Shown in pieces: positions 12,101-22,917 of a DNA stretch of 64,000 nucleotides (positions are counted from its first letter, which is position 1; the number at the start of each line of letters is the position of its first letter). Made by a program: the position numbers and the translations under genes. The stretch covers positions 21,719,001 through 21,783,000 of the forward strand of contig NC_083387.1 of the NCBI RefSeq assembly GCF_031755915.1, in the 5' to 3' direction. The notes below the pieces were generated by a model. The model saw only the letters and a program-made list of their open reading frames with translations, was not told the DNA's origin and did no database searches. The stretch is from Ziziphus jujuba. Taxonomy: Eukaryota > Streptophyta > Magnoliopsida > Rosales > Rhamnaceae.

Positions 12101-12553
12101 ATGAGAATTTGCCCGTGCCGACATAACCAACAACCCACTAGGGTGCTAATTCGATATGGATGAAGACTGGGCCGATCACTAGGGCTCAAGCTAGGAGATT
12201 TAAAGACAATCTGTATGCCTTTATATAGGGAGTAATTGATTTTCTAAAGGGCCTATCAATACCCGAAGATACAAGACCTGTTTTAGGCATCCAAGTGATA
12301 GAGATCGATACGAACCTGGGTAACTGTTTTCGTGCAAATATGGATTCCGGACAGTAAGAAATGGTTCCAATAATTCATGGATTCAATGAATAACATTAAT
12401 AGGTAATAGAATCAAGCCAAGATAGACTCAAAGGCAAACAAAAAGGGGCTGTGCACACAAGGGAGAATGATGGCCGATTGTGCTGTATTGCTTGCTGACT
12501 TTACTGTATTTTGTTGAGTTGGCATTTTCTCTTCATTCCAAGCAAGGGCAACA
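12101..12553 (+). pseudogene. Gypsy polyprotein tail (GPITRAR motif) and 3' untranslated region
   Basis: In one frame the sequence reads MKTGPITRARARRFKDN and LSIPEDTRPVLGIQVIE. This tail follows the integrase C-terminus in its normal order. The 3' untranslated part contains AAGCAAGGGCAACA just before the LTR, a weak polypurine tract. The same tail occurs at 9,033, 18,320 and, inverted, 19,545. Confidence 0.72.
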
Positions 12554-13249
12554 TGTAGGAATCATTATTAATCATAGTTTGCATCCTACGTTGCATATGG
12601 AAGCTGATTAGGAGCTCAAACAAGCTGGATATTAGTCAAAGTTAGTTTAATAGTCAATCTAGTCAACTAGTTTCCTAATTTGAGTTAGACTTTTTGTTTT
12701 AGGAAATTAGTCTTTTATTTGGTTTTTATTTAATTATTTGCTGGACAAATTAACTTAGGAAAGTTATTATTTTATTAGTTCAATTGTAAATTAATTAATT
12801 CCTAATTCAAAATAGCGGAATTAATTAATCCAAATAGGTTTAGGAAAGTATGTGAAATTAGGCCAACACTAGGTTTCCTAATATTTATAGCTGAATTTAC
12901 CTAGTTGTTAAGGATTTTATTTTTTTTCTTTCAAAGCCTATTTAAAGGCTTATTTTCAATGAGAAATTAACCTTTGATTTTATTTAGAAAATTAACTGTG
13001 AGATAGAATTCTTTTTGTTCTCTTTGAATACCTAAAACACCATTAGAGAGTGAGTGTTTTAGTTTTGACTTATCAATAGGACATCCAAAACTTATTTTGG
13101 TGTATTCATTATACCAAGGTTTCTAGTCACAAGTTGATTAGGGGTTGAGGTTTCCATAAGAACTTGAACTTAATCTTTCGATTCGGGCTAATATAATACG
13201 GGTTTAGGTGCGAGTTGCCCTAGGTTCGTATCGAAGATCCTAAACTACA
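12554..13249 (+). mobile_element. 3' LTR of the pol-deleted Gypsy element
   Basis: The segment starts TGTAGGAATCATT after a purine-rich tract and ends AAACTACA where Copia sequence resumes. Its central part (TTGCTGGACAAATTAACTTAG, split by small differences, and the AATTAATTAATCC blocks) is also present at 18,708-18,851 and, inverted, at 18,889-19,220. An intact 5' LTR was not found upstream of 9,571. The boundary with Copia is placed where minus-strand RT similarity starts at about 13,250. No convincing target duplication was seen. Confidence 0.62.
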
Positions 13250-15130
13250 ACAATGCTCAACATTGACCTAATGGTAGTTTTACCACTAGTGAGAATATAT
13301 TAGTGAAGTTTATCCTCTGTTTTTGTTGAAAGCCCTTGATAACTAACCCATCTTCACACATTTTGGAACCATCATGTTCCTCCTTCAAACGATACACCCA
13401 CTTGTTCTGTAAAGCTTTATTTTCCTTTAAATGTTTGGTAAACTCCATGTCTAGTTATGCCTTAGAGATTTAATCTCCTCATTCACTGTAAAATCCTACT
13501 TGCTTGCATCACTCACGCGACTTGCCTCATTATAGTACTTTGTATCATTTTTAAACAACAAATAGGTCATGTACTTCTTATTGGGCTTGTATGGTCAACT
13601 GGATATACTTACTGGAACTAGTTCTTATGATTGCTCCTCTTTCTATGCAGTGGAATCCTCAACCTGTGCATCTATCTTTTTATCCTAAGGAGCTTGTCTA
13701 GGCTGCCCTATTATGTCTGCCAAGATATCTCATCATCAAGCTCAAAACAAGTAGGTTCAGAATGTACCAATCTTACAGGATGTGAAGCATCTCTGTCCTC
13801 ATACATAACCATCTCATTGAAGACTACATTTTTACTTATGATAATCTTTTTATTAAGCTTATCCCAAAGTCCATACCCTAGATCATCACCACCATACCCA
13901 ATAAATGTACACTTCTGTCATTTGTCATTCAGCTTACTCCTAACTTGATCACTAACATGCATATAAGACACACATCCAAATACCTTCAATTGAAAAAGTC
14001 TAATCGCTTTCCGACTCCATACCTCCTTTGATATTTTGTTCTCCAATGGTACTGATGGTCCTCTGTTGATAAGATAAGTTGTTGTATTAATTGCTTCTGC
14101 CTAAAATTGCTTTGGAAAGCCTACATGCAACCTCATGCTCCCGGCCCCTTCAGTCAATGTCCTGTTCATCATTTCTACTACACCATTCTGCTATGGTGTC
14201 CTTGGCATAGTTCTCTCCAGCTTAATTCCATGCTCATAGCAAAAATTCTTAAACTCGGTGTCTTCATATTCAACACCATTGTTTGACTATAGGTTCTTGA
14301 TTTTCAACCCAATTTTGTTCTTCACCATAGCTTTCCACTTAAACCAAAATTGTTCTCAAATGGTGAACATTGAAGGTCATAAAATATGGCTTAACCTCTC
14401 AATGATGAAAATGAAGCTGGTCTACACACATTTGTACGCACTAATTGGAGCTTTTTATCCTTCAAAGTTCTAACAAATCTCTTAAATCTAACTCTTTTCT
14501 ACTTTACTAGAATACAGCTCTCACACATGTCAATATCCATTGGCTTCATACTTGTAGCTTCCCATTAGATTACTTAATCTTTATCCCATTCTCAACTATA
14601 TGGCCAAGTATCTAATGCCACAAATTGGATACTTCTCTACTTTTAGCAACTTGAAGAAACCCAAAACCATCTATTGTAAGATAGAGTGTCCCGTTCTTCT
14701 TGCTAAGAACCATAGTCATATCACCTTTGGAGATCTTCCACTTGCTTCCTGCAGAAGTTATCATGTATCCCTTCTTTGCCAATTGTCCAATGGATATTCA
14801 ATTCTTCCTCAACTTAAGGAAGTGTCATATGTTAGGTAGCTTCCAAACTGACCTTATTTAGCTTGATTTTACATCTCCACTACCAACAATTCGAACGCCT
14901 AGTCATCACCCAGATAGACCACACCTAAATTATTTGAAACATAGTCTTTCAAATAATTCTTTACATGAGATAACATGGAATGCCGCCTCCGAATCAATAA
15001 TGCAAGGCTTAGTTTTACTTTCCATTGAGCAAATCATAGCATCATCCTTATCCTCTTACATAACATTTGCCTCCTAGTATGACCATCCTTGTTAGGAGTT
15101 TTATGTTGCACCTTTAATGCCCAAATTTGC
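13250..15130 (-). pseudogene. Copia polyprotein remnant: protease, integrase and start of RT
   Basis: Read on the minus strand from 15,130 downward, the sequence shows a protease-integrase linker, KKNGTLYLTIDG and LWH...LGH (the HHCC-type zinc region), NNGVEYEDTEFKNFCYEHGI, a block TP-stop-QNGVVEMMNRTL, LINRGPSVPLENKISKEVW, LKVFGCVSYMHVSDQ, CTFIGYGGDDLGYGLWD and IISKNVVFNEM. RT then starts with NKWVYRLKEEHDGSKMCEDG and VIKGFQQKQ, ending in a frameshifted VVK/TTIRSML. These blocks match the Tork/Tnt1 lineage. Multiple stops and frameshifts are present. The protein continues at 4,205 after about 9 kb of inserted material. Confidence 0.88.
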
Positions 15131-15600
15131 CACAATTCCAACATGCCACATCCTTACAGCTTCTAGTGTTGGTGTCCTAATGATTATTATACTTAGGCCT
15201 GCCGGTCCTTAACTTAGAACTATGTCTGTCCTATCCCCTGCCTTTACCCCTTCCTCTGCTCTCCATATTTAATGCTAAAGTTGAACTGGATGGTCTATCA
15301 TGCTGCCTTCTGATCTCTTCAGTCATAATCATTCCACAACTTCTGAAAACTTCAACTTAAACTTCCCTAAAAAAACCACTAATAGAAGTGACAATACACT
15401 TCTAACTATTGGGCAACTGTCCAAAAATCAATAAGAATTGTATCTCATCATCAAATTTAATAGAAACATAATTTAGCTAATTTTCCGTCTCATTAAATTT
15501 ATTCAGATGCTCTTTAAAACTACTTTTTTCAAGTATCATCAAACTAAAAATGCTTTTGATAAACCCTAATAGCAGTAAAGGGTTTTTCATACATATTTGA
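15131..15600 (-). pseudogene. Copia gag remnant with zinc knuckle
   Basis: Minus-strand translation gives FKEHLNKFNETEN, IKFDDEIQFLLIFGQLPNS, EEIRRQHDRPSSSTLALNME, a basic SRGRGKGRG stretch, and CWNCGKFGH from a zinc knuckle whose last part is frameshifted. This fits the UBN2-type gag of Copia elements followed by the CCHC nucleocapsid motif. The gag start and the 5' LTR were not found beyond about 15,660, so the element is truncated at its 5' end. Confidence 0.8.
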
Positions 15601-15960
15601 TGAGCATCCATGAGAGATGCTATCATGTTCTTCTATTTGATGTTGAAGGCTACGAATTTTGACAATGTCAACCTACTCGAGCCTAAGGCTGTACAATCTA
15701 TTCCTCTTGTTTCATTGTTTCTACCTTCTTACACAAAGACAAAAGCGATTCTTCTTATAAAGGTAATCCTTCATATATATATATATATATATATATATTC
15801 CAATATCCAAAATTCATCCTATCGAACTTCTCAATCTTTGAGGCTTGATTTGAACCCACTGCTCACACTTGAATCAAAACTTCTATGCCAGAGATCAATT
15901 AGCTAAACAAACTCTTGGGTTTGAGAAAAGTTAGGCTCTTTTCCCAATTTCGTCAAGATC
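15601..15960. other. Unassigned sequence at the broken 5' end of the Copia element
   Basis: This interval has a short (TA)n tract (15,775-15,799) and no recognisable coding. The plus-strand ORF at 15,610-15,906 has no recognisable domain and crosses the microsatellite, so it is treated as chance. No LTR or primer-binding site for the Copia element is visible here. Confidence 0.4.
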
Positions 15961-16127
15961 TTGTTTTAAGTATATATGATTTTTATGTTTTTTTCACATG
16001 GTATTATTAATATCTATTTGCAAAATTTTGTAGCAAACTGAAAGAGGCACTAATAAATATGCAAAATGTGAGTAGCAATGGACATGGACATAGATGGAGA
16101 AAAATAGAAAATATACAAATTTTATAT
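15961..16127 (+). pseudogene. Fragment of the CACTA TNPA-like gene (intron plus exon)
   Basis: About 167 bp closely match 56,276-56,442, including intron sequence with GATTTTTATG, the acceptor TTTTGTAG and exon sequence CAAACTGAAAGAGGCACTAA. Only a handful of differences are visible, so this copy is younger than most repeats here. Carrying the intron boundary, it arose from DNA and not from a spliced transcript. It lies between the Copia 5' break and the Gypsy remnant starting near 16,150. Confidence 0.75.
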
Positions 16128-16149
16128 CAATGAAAGGCCCAAAAGATAA

Positions 16150-17351
16150 AGAATATAATGGTGTGCTTAATTTAGTCCAAAAGTGTCTCCGGTGGCCAAA
16201 CTAATTATTAAATCCTCAGTCCAAAAGGTCAAGTTATCACCAACAATATTAACCCCCTTTGATGCATAAAACATTGTCAACATGAAACCCTCAATCTCTA
16301 AGGAAAAAAAATATCAAAACCAAAATCTATAACCATTACCCAAAACCAGATGCCACAAAACGAACTTACGAAATTTACAGCTTAATTCTCAACAACTTGT
16401 CCCATACAAGATCATCGAAATTCATCAACCAATCTTGTTTTAAACTAGGTTCTAATATCAAGATCTTAATTTTCATGAAACGAAAATAATTACCAATTAA
16501 CATGTGACTAGGTCAAAAGAATTCTCATATGGGTATGGAACTTTCTAGATAACACCTCAAAGGGATTGAAGCCATCCTAACTCGAGCAATATACTCATGT
16601 GAAATAAAAAAGTGCATGGCCTTGGCTTAATGACCACACATGCACTGCCTTCAAACATTGATAATGTACCCATCACAACATCGAGAGTGGTATGTGCCTC
16701 CTACCTGGTCATAGTGTACACCCTGCCTCCAGTAGGTGTTTGTCTCCTCTGTCCTCTGCTTCTAGCTGTTGATGTAGATTGTTGTCTAGTGCTAGTAAAA
16801 CCGCCTAAAGTGTGGACTATCTGTGTACCCTATCCTCCTATCCTCCAATCTGTTGAGACTGAGCACCCAATCTTAAGCTCTAGCCTTACTATGTCCTTGA
16901 TAGGAGCAATTCTTCTTGAAGTGTCCTAACTTCCCACACTGAAAGCACAACCCATCCCACTAGCATGGTCCATCATTAAACTTACCAAGAAAGCTACATG
17001 TAGAATAGGAGTTGCATTGGCCTGTAGATCTTTGGAAATGGCTACTATTGTTGCCCACTGACCGAAATCCTATACCCAATCTTGATCGGCAAAATATCCA
17101 GTAAACCAATTCCTCTCGAGTGATCGAGCCAAATGCTCAACAAAAAGCTCCTCAAGAGTGGACTCATCTCTACTTCTAGTTGAAGCTTGTGAGGAAACAC
17201 ATCTACCTCCTCACATCACTAGGAAAAGAAAGTTCTATATGAAAGAATAAGTCAAAATATAACTAATACCAACCAAAGGATAGACATGGAAGACAAAAGA
17301 CAAGATGAGTTGTATAGCAATGCACAACCTCGAGGAAATTTGAAACCTAAA
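16150..17351 (-). pseudogene. Gypsy gag-protease remnant (internal domain C)
   Basis: On the minus strand the sequence reads, from the primer-binding site downward: a short gag end with a ~600-bp deletion relative to 21,430-22,720, the intact zinc knuckle CFQCGKLGHFKKNC (16,906-16,947), GGRVYTMTR, and LDVVMGTLSMFEGSACVVI, which corresponds to the RVP_2 protease. The catalytic DSGATH block is replaced by KPRPCTF. The interval 16,190-16,610 matches the 3' untranslated region at 21,140-21,490. RT, RNase H and integrase are absent. The sequence stops near 16,150. Confidence 0.78.
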
Positions 17352-17363
17352 GCTCTGATACCA
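17352..17363 (-). other. Primer-binding site (tRNA-iMet type), element C
   Basis: The minus strand reads TGGTATCAGAGC, the complement of the plant initiator tRNA-Met 3' end used by many LTR retrotransposons. It lies three bases from the LTR edge at 17,367, as expected. Confidence 0.85.
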
Positions 17364-18707
17364 AGCTAACAGAACTCGCTTTGGAAACCCTACCAGGATC
17401 TCCCGAGTGCTCCCTCCTAGTAAAGTCTCACTCGACAATCCCTAAAGGATATCTAATTAAACCCCATTTAAAACATGTACAAGCGAACACATGAAATTTC
17501 AAATAATCCTCATCATAAAGATAAAACCATAACAGCATACAAATCCACAACTATGGTCCACAATTACAGGCCATCATACTACAAGCCACAACTGCACATA
17601 TATAATATGGTCAATACTATATCCAATTCCTAGACCAGAGCATTCTAAAAGTATTTGTAAAATTTAGAAGTACAACTGATACAAATAAGCCTCAAAACGT
17701 AAAGATAAATAAAGAAGGATAAGTATTGCTGTTGCTGTGGGAATCACAAAATAACAAGCGGTGCATAAGGTAGACTATCAGCTAACTGCTTGGACCTAGA
17801 GAAACGAATTCAAAAACAAATAAAATGTGAGATAAAGATATCTCAGTGAGTGGCACAATACAGTAGAAAAATAATACTTTATTTATATAAAATTTTCTTT
17901 CAAAACCTTTCATTCCACTCGTTTGAAATGTTTCTCATTTAAAAATCACTTCACAAAATCAAAACTTGTACCCTAAATCAATATCATAAAACCGATACCC
18001 AAATAGTATAAAGTCAGTGGTCATTACAATATTGGACATAAAATAATATAATGTAATCATAATTTCCCAAAATAAATATGAAAGTATGGTAAAACCATAA
18101 ATATCAGAAAACCAATAATATACTTAAAAACATAAACAATGTACCATACGATATATCTACCACTGCCAAATAGTGTACGGCATCCCGAAACATAACCGAA
18201 GAGTAAAAAAAATGGAACATATGGGATAAACCCAACTCATCACCCTTAGTGTCTTAAATGATTCGTGGCAATATAAATCTGTGGGATGAACCCAACCGCA
18301 TGACCTTTAATACATAAAAGGTATTGATACGAATCCGCCTGAGCTCGCATAACTGACAACTCACTGGGGTACTGATCCGATACGGATGAAGACTGGACCG
18401 ATCACTAGGGCTCAAGCTAAGAGGTTTAAGGACAACCTTGCTGCCTTTATCCAGAACGTAATTCTCAAAAGGGCTTGTCCATTCTTGAAGATAAAAGACA
18501 TGTTTTAAGCATCCAAGTGGTGGAGGCTGATATATAGGACATTTTACATCGAACATTTTATATCAAACACCCATACATCAGACACCCATGACTCGGACAT
18601 CAGACAAAACTTAGTTCGGACATCAGGCAGACATAAGTTATCTCGGACAGACATAAGTTAGCTCGGACATCAGACATAAGTCAACTTAGTTGTCAAACTA
18701 GTCAACT

Positions 18708-19031
18708 CGTTTTCTAATTTGCGTTTGAATTTTTTTTTTGGGTTTTTGTTTATTTATTTGCTGGACAAATAAGTTTAGGAAAGTTATTAATTTATTATTT
18801 TCATTGTAAATTAATTAATTTCTACTTCAAAATAAGGGAATTAATTAATCCAAATTAGATTAGGAAAGGATGAGAAATTAATTAATGTGGATTAATTAAT
18901 CCCTTTATTTTGAATTAGGAATTAATTAATTTACAATGAAAATAATAAACTAATAACTTTCCTAAACTTATTTGTCCAGCAAATAAATAAACAAAAACCC
19001 AAAAAAAAATTCAAACGCAAATTAGAAAACG
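18708..19031. repeat. Near-perfect palindrome, arms of ~143 nt, 37-nt spacer
   Basis: The arm 18,708-18,851 begins CGTTTTCTAATTTGCG and ends TTAATTAATCC. The arm 18,889-19,031 is its reverse complement with only a few differences. The spacer is 18,852-18,888. A single-stranded form would fold into a long hairpin. The arm sequence matches the LTR interior at about 12,670-12,830. Confidence 0.88.
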
Positions 19032-19247
19032 AATGTGGATTAACCTACTTTCCTAAACTAATGTGGATTAATTAATCCCTTTATTTTGAATTAGGAATTA
19101 ATTAATTTACAATGAAAATAATAAACTAATAACTTTCCTAAGTTGATTTGTCCAGAAAATAAATAAATAAAAACCAAATAAAAGACTAATTTCCTAAAAC
19201 AAAAAGTCAAAATCAAATTAGGAAACTAAAATACTAGCTTTTTTTTA

Positions 19248-19735
19248 CTAAGATATTTTTGACCAATCTTTGACCAATTTAGGCTCTAAATCAGCTTCGA
19301 TATGCCTTATGGGATGCCAAATAGGTTTACCATGGAGCTCCACACATTTTCCTTGCTTGGAAGAAAGAGAAAAGCCCAACTCAGCAAAATATAGTAAAGC
19401 CAACAAATAATACAGTAAAACCGGCCAACTTTCTCTCTCATGCGCATAGCCCCTTTTATTGATTGCATTTGAAGCTGCCTTGACTTGATTCCATGACCTC
19501 TTAGACATATGTATTGAATCCATGAAGCATTGGAACCATTTCATGCTGTCCAGAGTCCACGAAAATAGCTACCCGAGTCTGTATCGGCTTCCACCACTTG
19601 TATGCTCAAAACAGGCCTTGTATTTTCGGGTATGGACAAGCCCTTTTGAGAATGGATTGCTCCCTGTATAAAGGTAGTAAGGTTGTCCTTAAACCTCTTA
19701 GCTTGAGCCCTAGTGATTGGCCCGATCTTCATCTA
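19248..19735 (-). pseudogene. Gypsy polyprotein tail and 3' region, inverted copy
   Basis: The minus-strand frame at 19,541-19,732 reads MKIGPITRAQAKRFKDN, LSIPENTRPVLSIQVVEAD and so on, and stays open without stops. The next frame (19,248-19,544) reads through sequence that is untranslated in the copy at 12,360-12,600. This is the best preserved of the four tails in the window. It is a fragment, because no integrase or earlier domain lies upstream (above 19,800). Confidence 0.72.
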
Positions 19736-20111
19736 TATCGGGTCAGCATCTTAGTGGGTCATCGGTTATGCGGGCTCGAGCAAATTCTCATCAGGATCTT
19801 TTCTCTATTGCGCACACTTTCTAACATTTATATAGAGCCTTAGATCACTAATAGACAAAAATCTAAGGTTGGTTTGGATACTAATATAAAACTAATGTTT
19901 GAAACTTTCCAGAACCATAACATTTTATCCATAACTCAGAATTTGGATTGCTGCTAATCTATAAACTCCCATCAATGAGCTCTACACAATTGTTAAACCA
20001 AAAACCAAAACCTTGACCATAGAAAAAGTTAACCTGGAATCCACATATGGTGCACTTGGTCAAACCCAATAAAACTTATACAACATGAATAGTTTTGTAT
20101 GGGTTGTTACA

Positions 20112-20124
20112 ACCTACCCCCCTT
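20112..20124 (-). other. Polypurine tract of Gypsy element A
   Basis: The minus strand reads AAGGGGGGTAGGT immediately before the LTR start TGTAACAACCC. Just upstream is FEDEIFLRG, an ending commonly seen directly before the 3' LTR in plant chromovirus-type Gypsy elements. Confidence 0.85.
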
Positions 20125-21429
20125 AAAAAAATTTCGTCCTCAAAATTCCATACCTTGTTATTAGACATGTTATACTGATGTCTCCACATGGTCCAATAGT
20201 ATGCAAACCCACATAGCTCCCACTTTCTGAGAATTCGAGAAATTTCCATTAGCCGAAGCAACTTGTCCTCGAGATATTACTTAATCCAACCATGCTCACA
20301 CTTGGAGAATACTAATGCTATAGTACAAAGTACTAAGTACTTACTTTTTAACTCTAAAAGTATAACACTTTTAACTTTACAAAAGTGTTTCTGCGACTAA
20401 ATATCGATCATTGTTTTATCCATTCAGTAACCATTATTTTTTCATCATTGATGGGTTAGTTGCTAATTCCCATTTTTTTTGTAGTGAGTCAACCCCTCGA
20501 ATACCATACAAAACAACTTTAACCTCCACAAGCAATCTAGAAGTAAGAACTAACCTCTGGCAGAGTGATCAACAACCAGTCATGTCAATCTTAACAGTGC
20601 AAGAGAAAACTGTCAAACTCCCAAATAAAATCACGTCCATCCATCAAAATCAAAAGGAAAGTTTAGAACTTAAATCTAATTAACTGAGATTGTTCTTTTT
20701 GCCTTCAATTACACTCCTAATACTTGCGATTTTAAGTTCCATGTCCTTAATTGATTATCCAAATTTCTTAACCTTGACAAACATTACTCAATTCATCAAA
20801 TTCGTCAAAGTCGTAAAATAAAAATTCAAATATTCATTCTAATAGAAGGCCTTAGATTGCTTATAAAGCCAAACATAATCTTCAAAATTGTCAACACCAA
20901 AGAATAAGAATCCAAAAGGTCAAGTTCGAGTCTTCTCATCATCTTAAATATAATTTTTGTGAAAACCTCAAATTCTTCCAATTTTAAATAGACTCCAAGA
21001 ATTTATATCTCAAGCATTAAAGAAATTTAAATATTAATTCTAATATCACAACCAAATATTATGAACTAATTATTAAGCCTTCAAACCATAGGAAAACATT
21101 CATTACTTTTTTATGTTCTAGCTATGTCCCAAAAATCATATTCCTTAAAAGGTTAAGTTATCACCAAAAATATCAACCACCTTCGATCCATAAAACATCG
21201 TCAACATAAAACCCTCAATCTACATGGAAACAAATATCAAAACCAAGATCTAAAACCATTACCCAAAAGTAAATTCCACAAAACCAACTTATGAAATTTA
21301 CAGCTTAATTGTAAATAACTTATCCCACATAAGATCACCAAAATGCATCAATCATTCTTGTTTTATACCAGGTTCTAATATCAAGATCTTAATTTCCATG
21401 AAATGAAAATAACTACTTTTAAATATCAG
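20125..21429 (-). other. 3' internal region of Gypsy element A (no RT, RNase H or integrase)
   Basis: Apart from the short FEDEIFLRG ending (20,125-20,150), the ~1.3 kb between the protease and the polypurine tract has no recognisable coding. The part 21,140-21,429 matches 16,190-16,490 in the sister internal domain, so the loss of pol predates their separation. A motif TTTTTTTTGTAGTG near 20,475-20,488 resembles a CACTA right terminus but has no partner. Confidence 0.6.
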
Positions 21430-22720
21430 ACTAGGTAAAAAGAATTCTCATGCGAGTGTGGAACTTTCTAAATAACACCCCAAAGGAATAAAAGTCATCC
21501 CAACTCGTGTAACATACTTAGCAAAATAAATAAATAAATGTGTGGCCTCTAGGTCAATGAGTACATGTGCATCACTACCAAATATAGATAATGTATCTAT
21601 CACAACATCGGGAGTGACCTGTGCCTCCTGCCTGGTCATAGTATACACTCTACTTCTAGTAGATGTTCGTTTACTTTGACCTCTGCTTCTAGCTGTACAT
21701 GCAGACTGTTGTCCAATGTTAGTAGAACTGCTAACGTTTGGCCTATCTATGTATTTTGTTCTTCGTATCTACTAATCTACTGAGACTGAGTGCCCAATCC
21801 TACAATCTAGCCTGGCTATGTCCTTGATAAGGACAATCATTCTTGAAGTGTCCTGACTACTTGCACTAAAAGTATGATCCATCCCACTGGCATGGTCCAT
21901 CATGAAACTTCCCACAAAAGCTACATTTAAAATGGAAGTTGCCTTGGCCTGTAGATCTTTGGAAATGGCTATTGCCATTGGTCACTAACTGAGAACCCTA
22001 GGTATGTCCACCTCTTTGGAATCTACTGCCCCCTATCCCCTTTGGATTCTCCACTGGTTGAAGGTTTTGAATTGAAATTGCCCATCTCAGATGATCCCTG
22101 GCTAGGGCTCCTTAAAGACATGCCATTAAATGATTGGCATTTAGACTTCGGCATTAAGGTTTGTGTCTCTAGCTCTAGGGCAGCGTCTTTCATAGATTGA
22201 TATGTGGGGTGAACGTCATTTGAGATGTTCAATGCTATAGGCTTACTCAAACCATCAAAAAACCTTCTTTTCTTCCTCATCTCATCTGCAGCCAAATTGG
22301 AGTAGAACTTTGATAGCTAATCTTCACTCATACTCAGATATTGTCAAACCATCCTAAGTGGGCATCTCAAACTTTGGCCCCTTAGTCTCAACAAAGGTTA
22401 AAAGGCAGAACTCAATGTGAAATGCAGTTTTGAATTGTGCCCAAGTGTGAGGTCTTCTGTTCCTCTCATATGTCCATTACTTTCTTGCATTTCCCTCCAG
22501 CATGAAGCTAGCAATCCTAATTTCGTCTTCATCCGGACAATGCATACCCTTGTCATAGATTTTCTCCATGTTAGCTAGCCAAGAGAAAGCTATAACAGGG
22601 TCCATGGAGCCATCAAAACCCACTGCTCCAAGTCTACGAGCCTAATCGACAAAGTACCCAATAAACCCACTCTTCTCTGGTGATCGAGCTAAATACTTAA
22701 CAAGAAGCTCCTCATAAATG
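21430..22720 (-). pseudogene. Gypsy gag-protease remnant (internal domain A)
   Basis: Minus-strand translation from 22,720 gives RRLGAVGFDGSMDPVIAFSW, CPDEDEIRIASFMLEGNARK, then DEMRKKRRFFDGLSKPIALN and YQSMKDAALELETQ (open frame 22,023-22,295). A degraded zinc knuckle follows at about 21,850-21,930, then VYTMTRQEAQVTPDVVIDTL and SIFGSDAHVLID-LEATHLF. This is the Retrotrans_gag plus RVP_2 protease arrangement of plant Gypsy elements. The catalytic DSG appears as DLE, so the protease is inactive. Stops and frameshifts are frequent. Confidence 0.83.
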
Positions 22721-22902
22721 GATATATCTCTACTTCCAGCTGAAGCTTGCATATCTACCCCCTTGCAGCATCAAGAAAATAAAATTCTATATGAAAGAAT
22801 AAGTCAAAATATTATTAACCCAACCAAATGATAGACATGGAAGACAAAAGATAGGATAAGTTGTAAAGCCATGCACAACTACGAGGAAATTTGAAACCTA
22901 AA

Positions 22903-22914
22903 GCTCTGATACAA
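22903..22914 (-). other. Primer-binding site (tRNA-iMet type), element A
   Basis: The minus strand reads TTGTATCAGAGC, one base different from the TGGTATCAGAGC of the sister copy at 17,352. It lies three bases inside the LTR edge at 22,918. Confidence 0.8.
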
Positions 22915-22917
22915 AGC

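Larger units (their letters stand above)
18320..19796. repeat. Inverted insertion made of Gypsy tail and LTR fragments
   Basis: The left side (18,320-18,535) is the GPITRAR-type tail on the plus strand and the right side (19,545-19,796) is the same tail on the minus strand, so the insertion is a head-to-head inverted arrangement. Between them are LTR pieces related to 12,554-13,249. One is a short tandem patch at 18,590-18,690 with CTCGGACATCAGACATAAGT units. The others are the palindrome at 18,708-19,031 and a further copy of the right arm at 19,060-19,220. The outer edges join LTR sequence at 18,319 and 19,797. Confidence 0.75.
17367..20111 (-). mobile_element. Gypsy LTR shared by two internal domains, interrupted by an inverted insertion
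   Basis: The part 17,367-18,319 matches 22,918-23,900, the 3' side of the complete LTR on the minus strand. The part 19,797-20,111 matches 25,385-25,696, its 5' side, ending GTTGTTACA. A primer-binding site lies at one edge (17,352-17,363) and a polypurine tract at the other (20,112-20,124). It is therefore the 3' LTR of the upstream internal domain (20,112-22,917) and the 5' LTR of the downstream one (16,150-17,366). The middle is replaced by the 1.5-kb insertion at 18,320-19,796. Confidence 0.75.

Noticed and set aside
20475..20488. TTTTTTTTGTAGTG, a possible CACTA right terminus
   Set aside because: No partner CACTA left end or subterminal repeats were found nearby, so the short match is likely chance.
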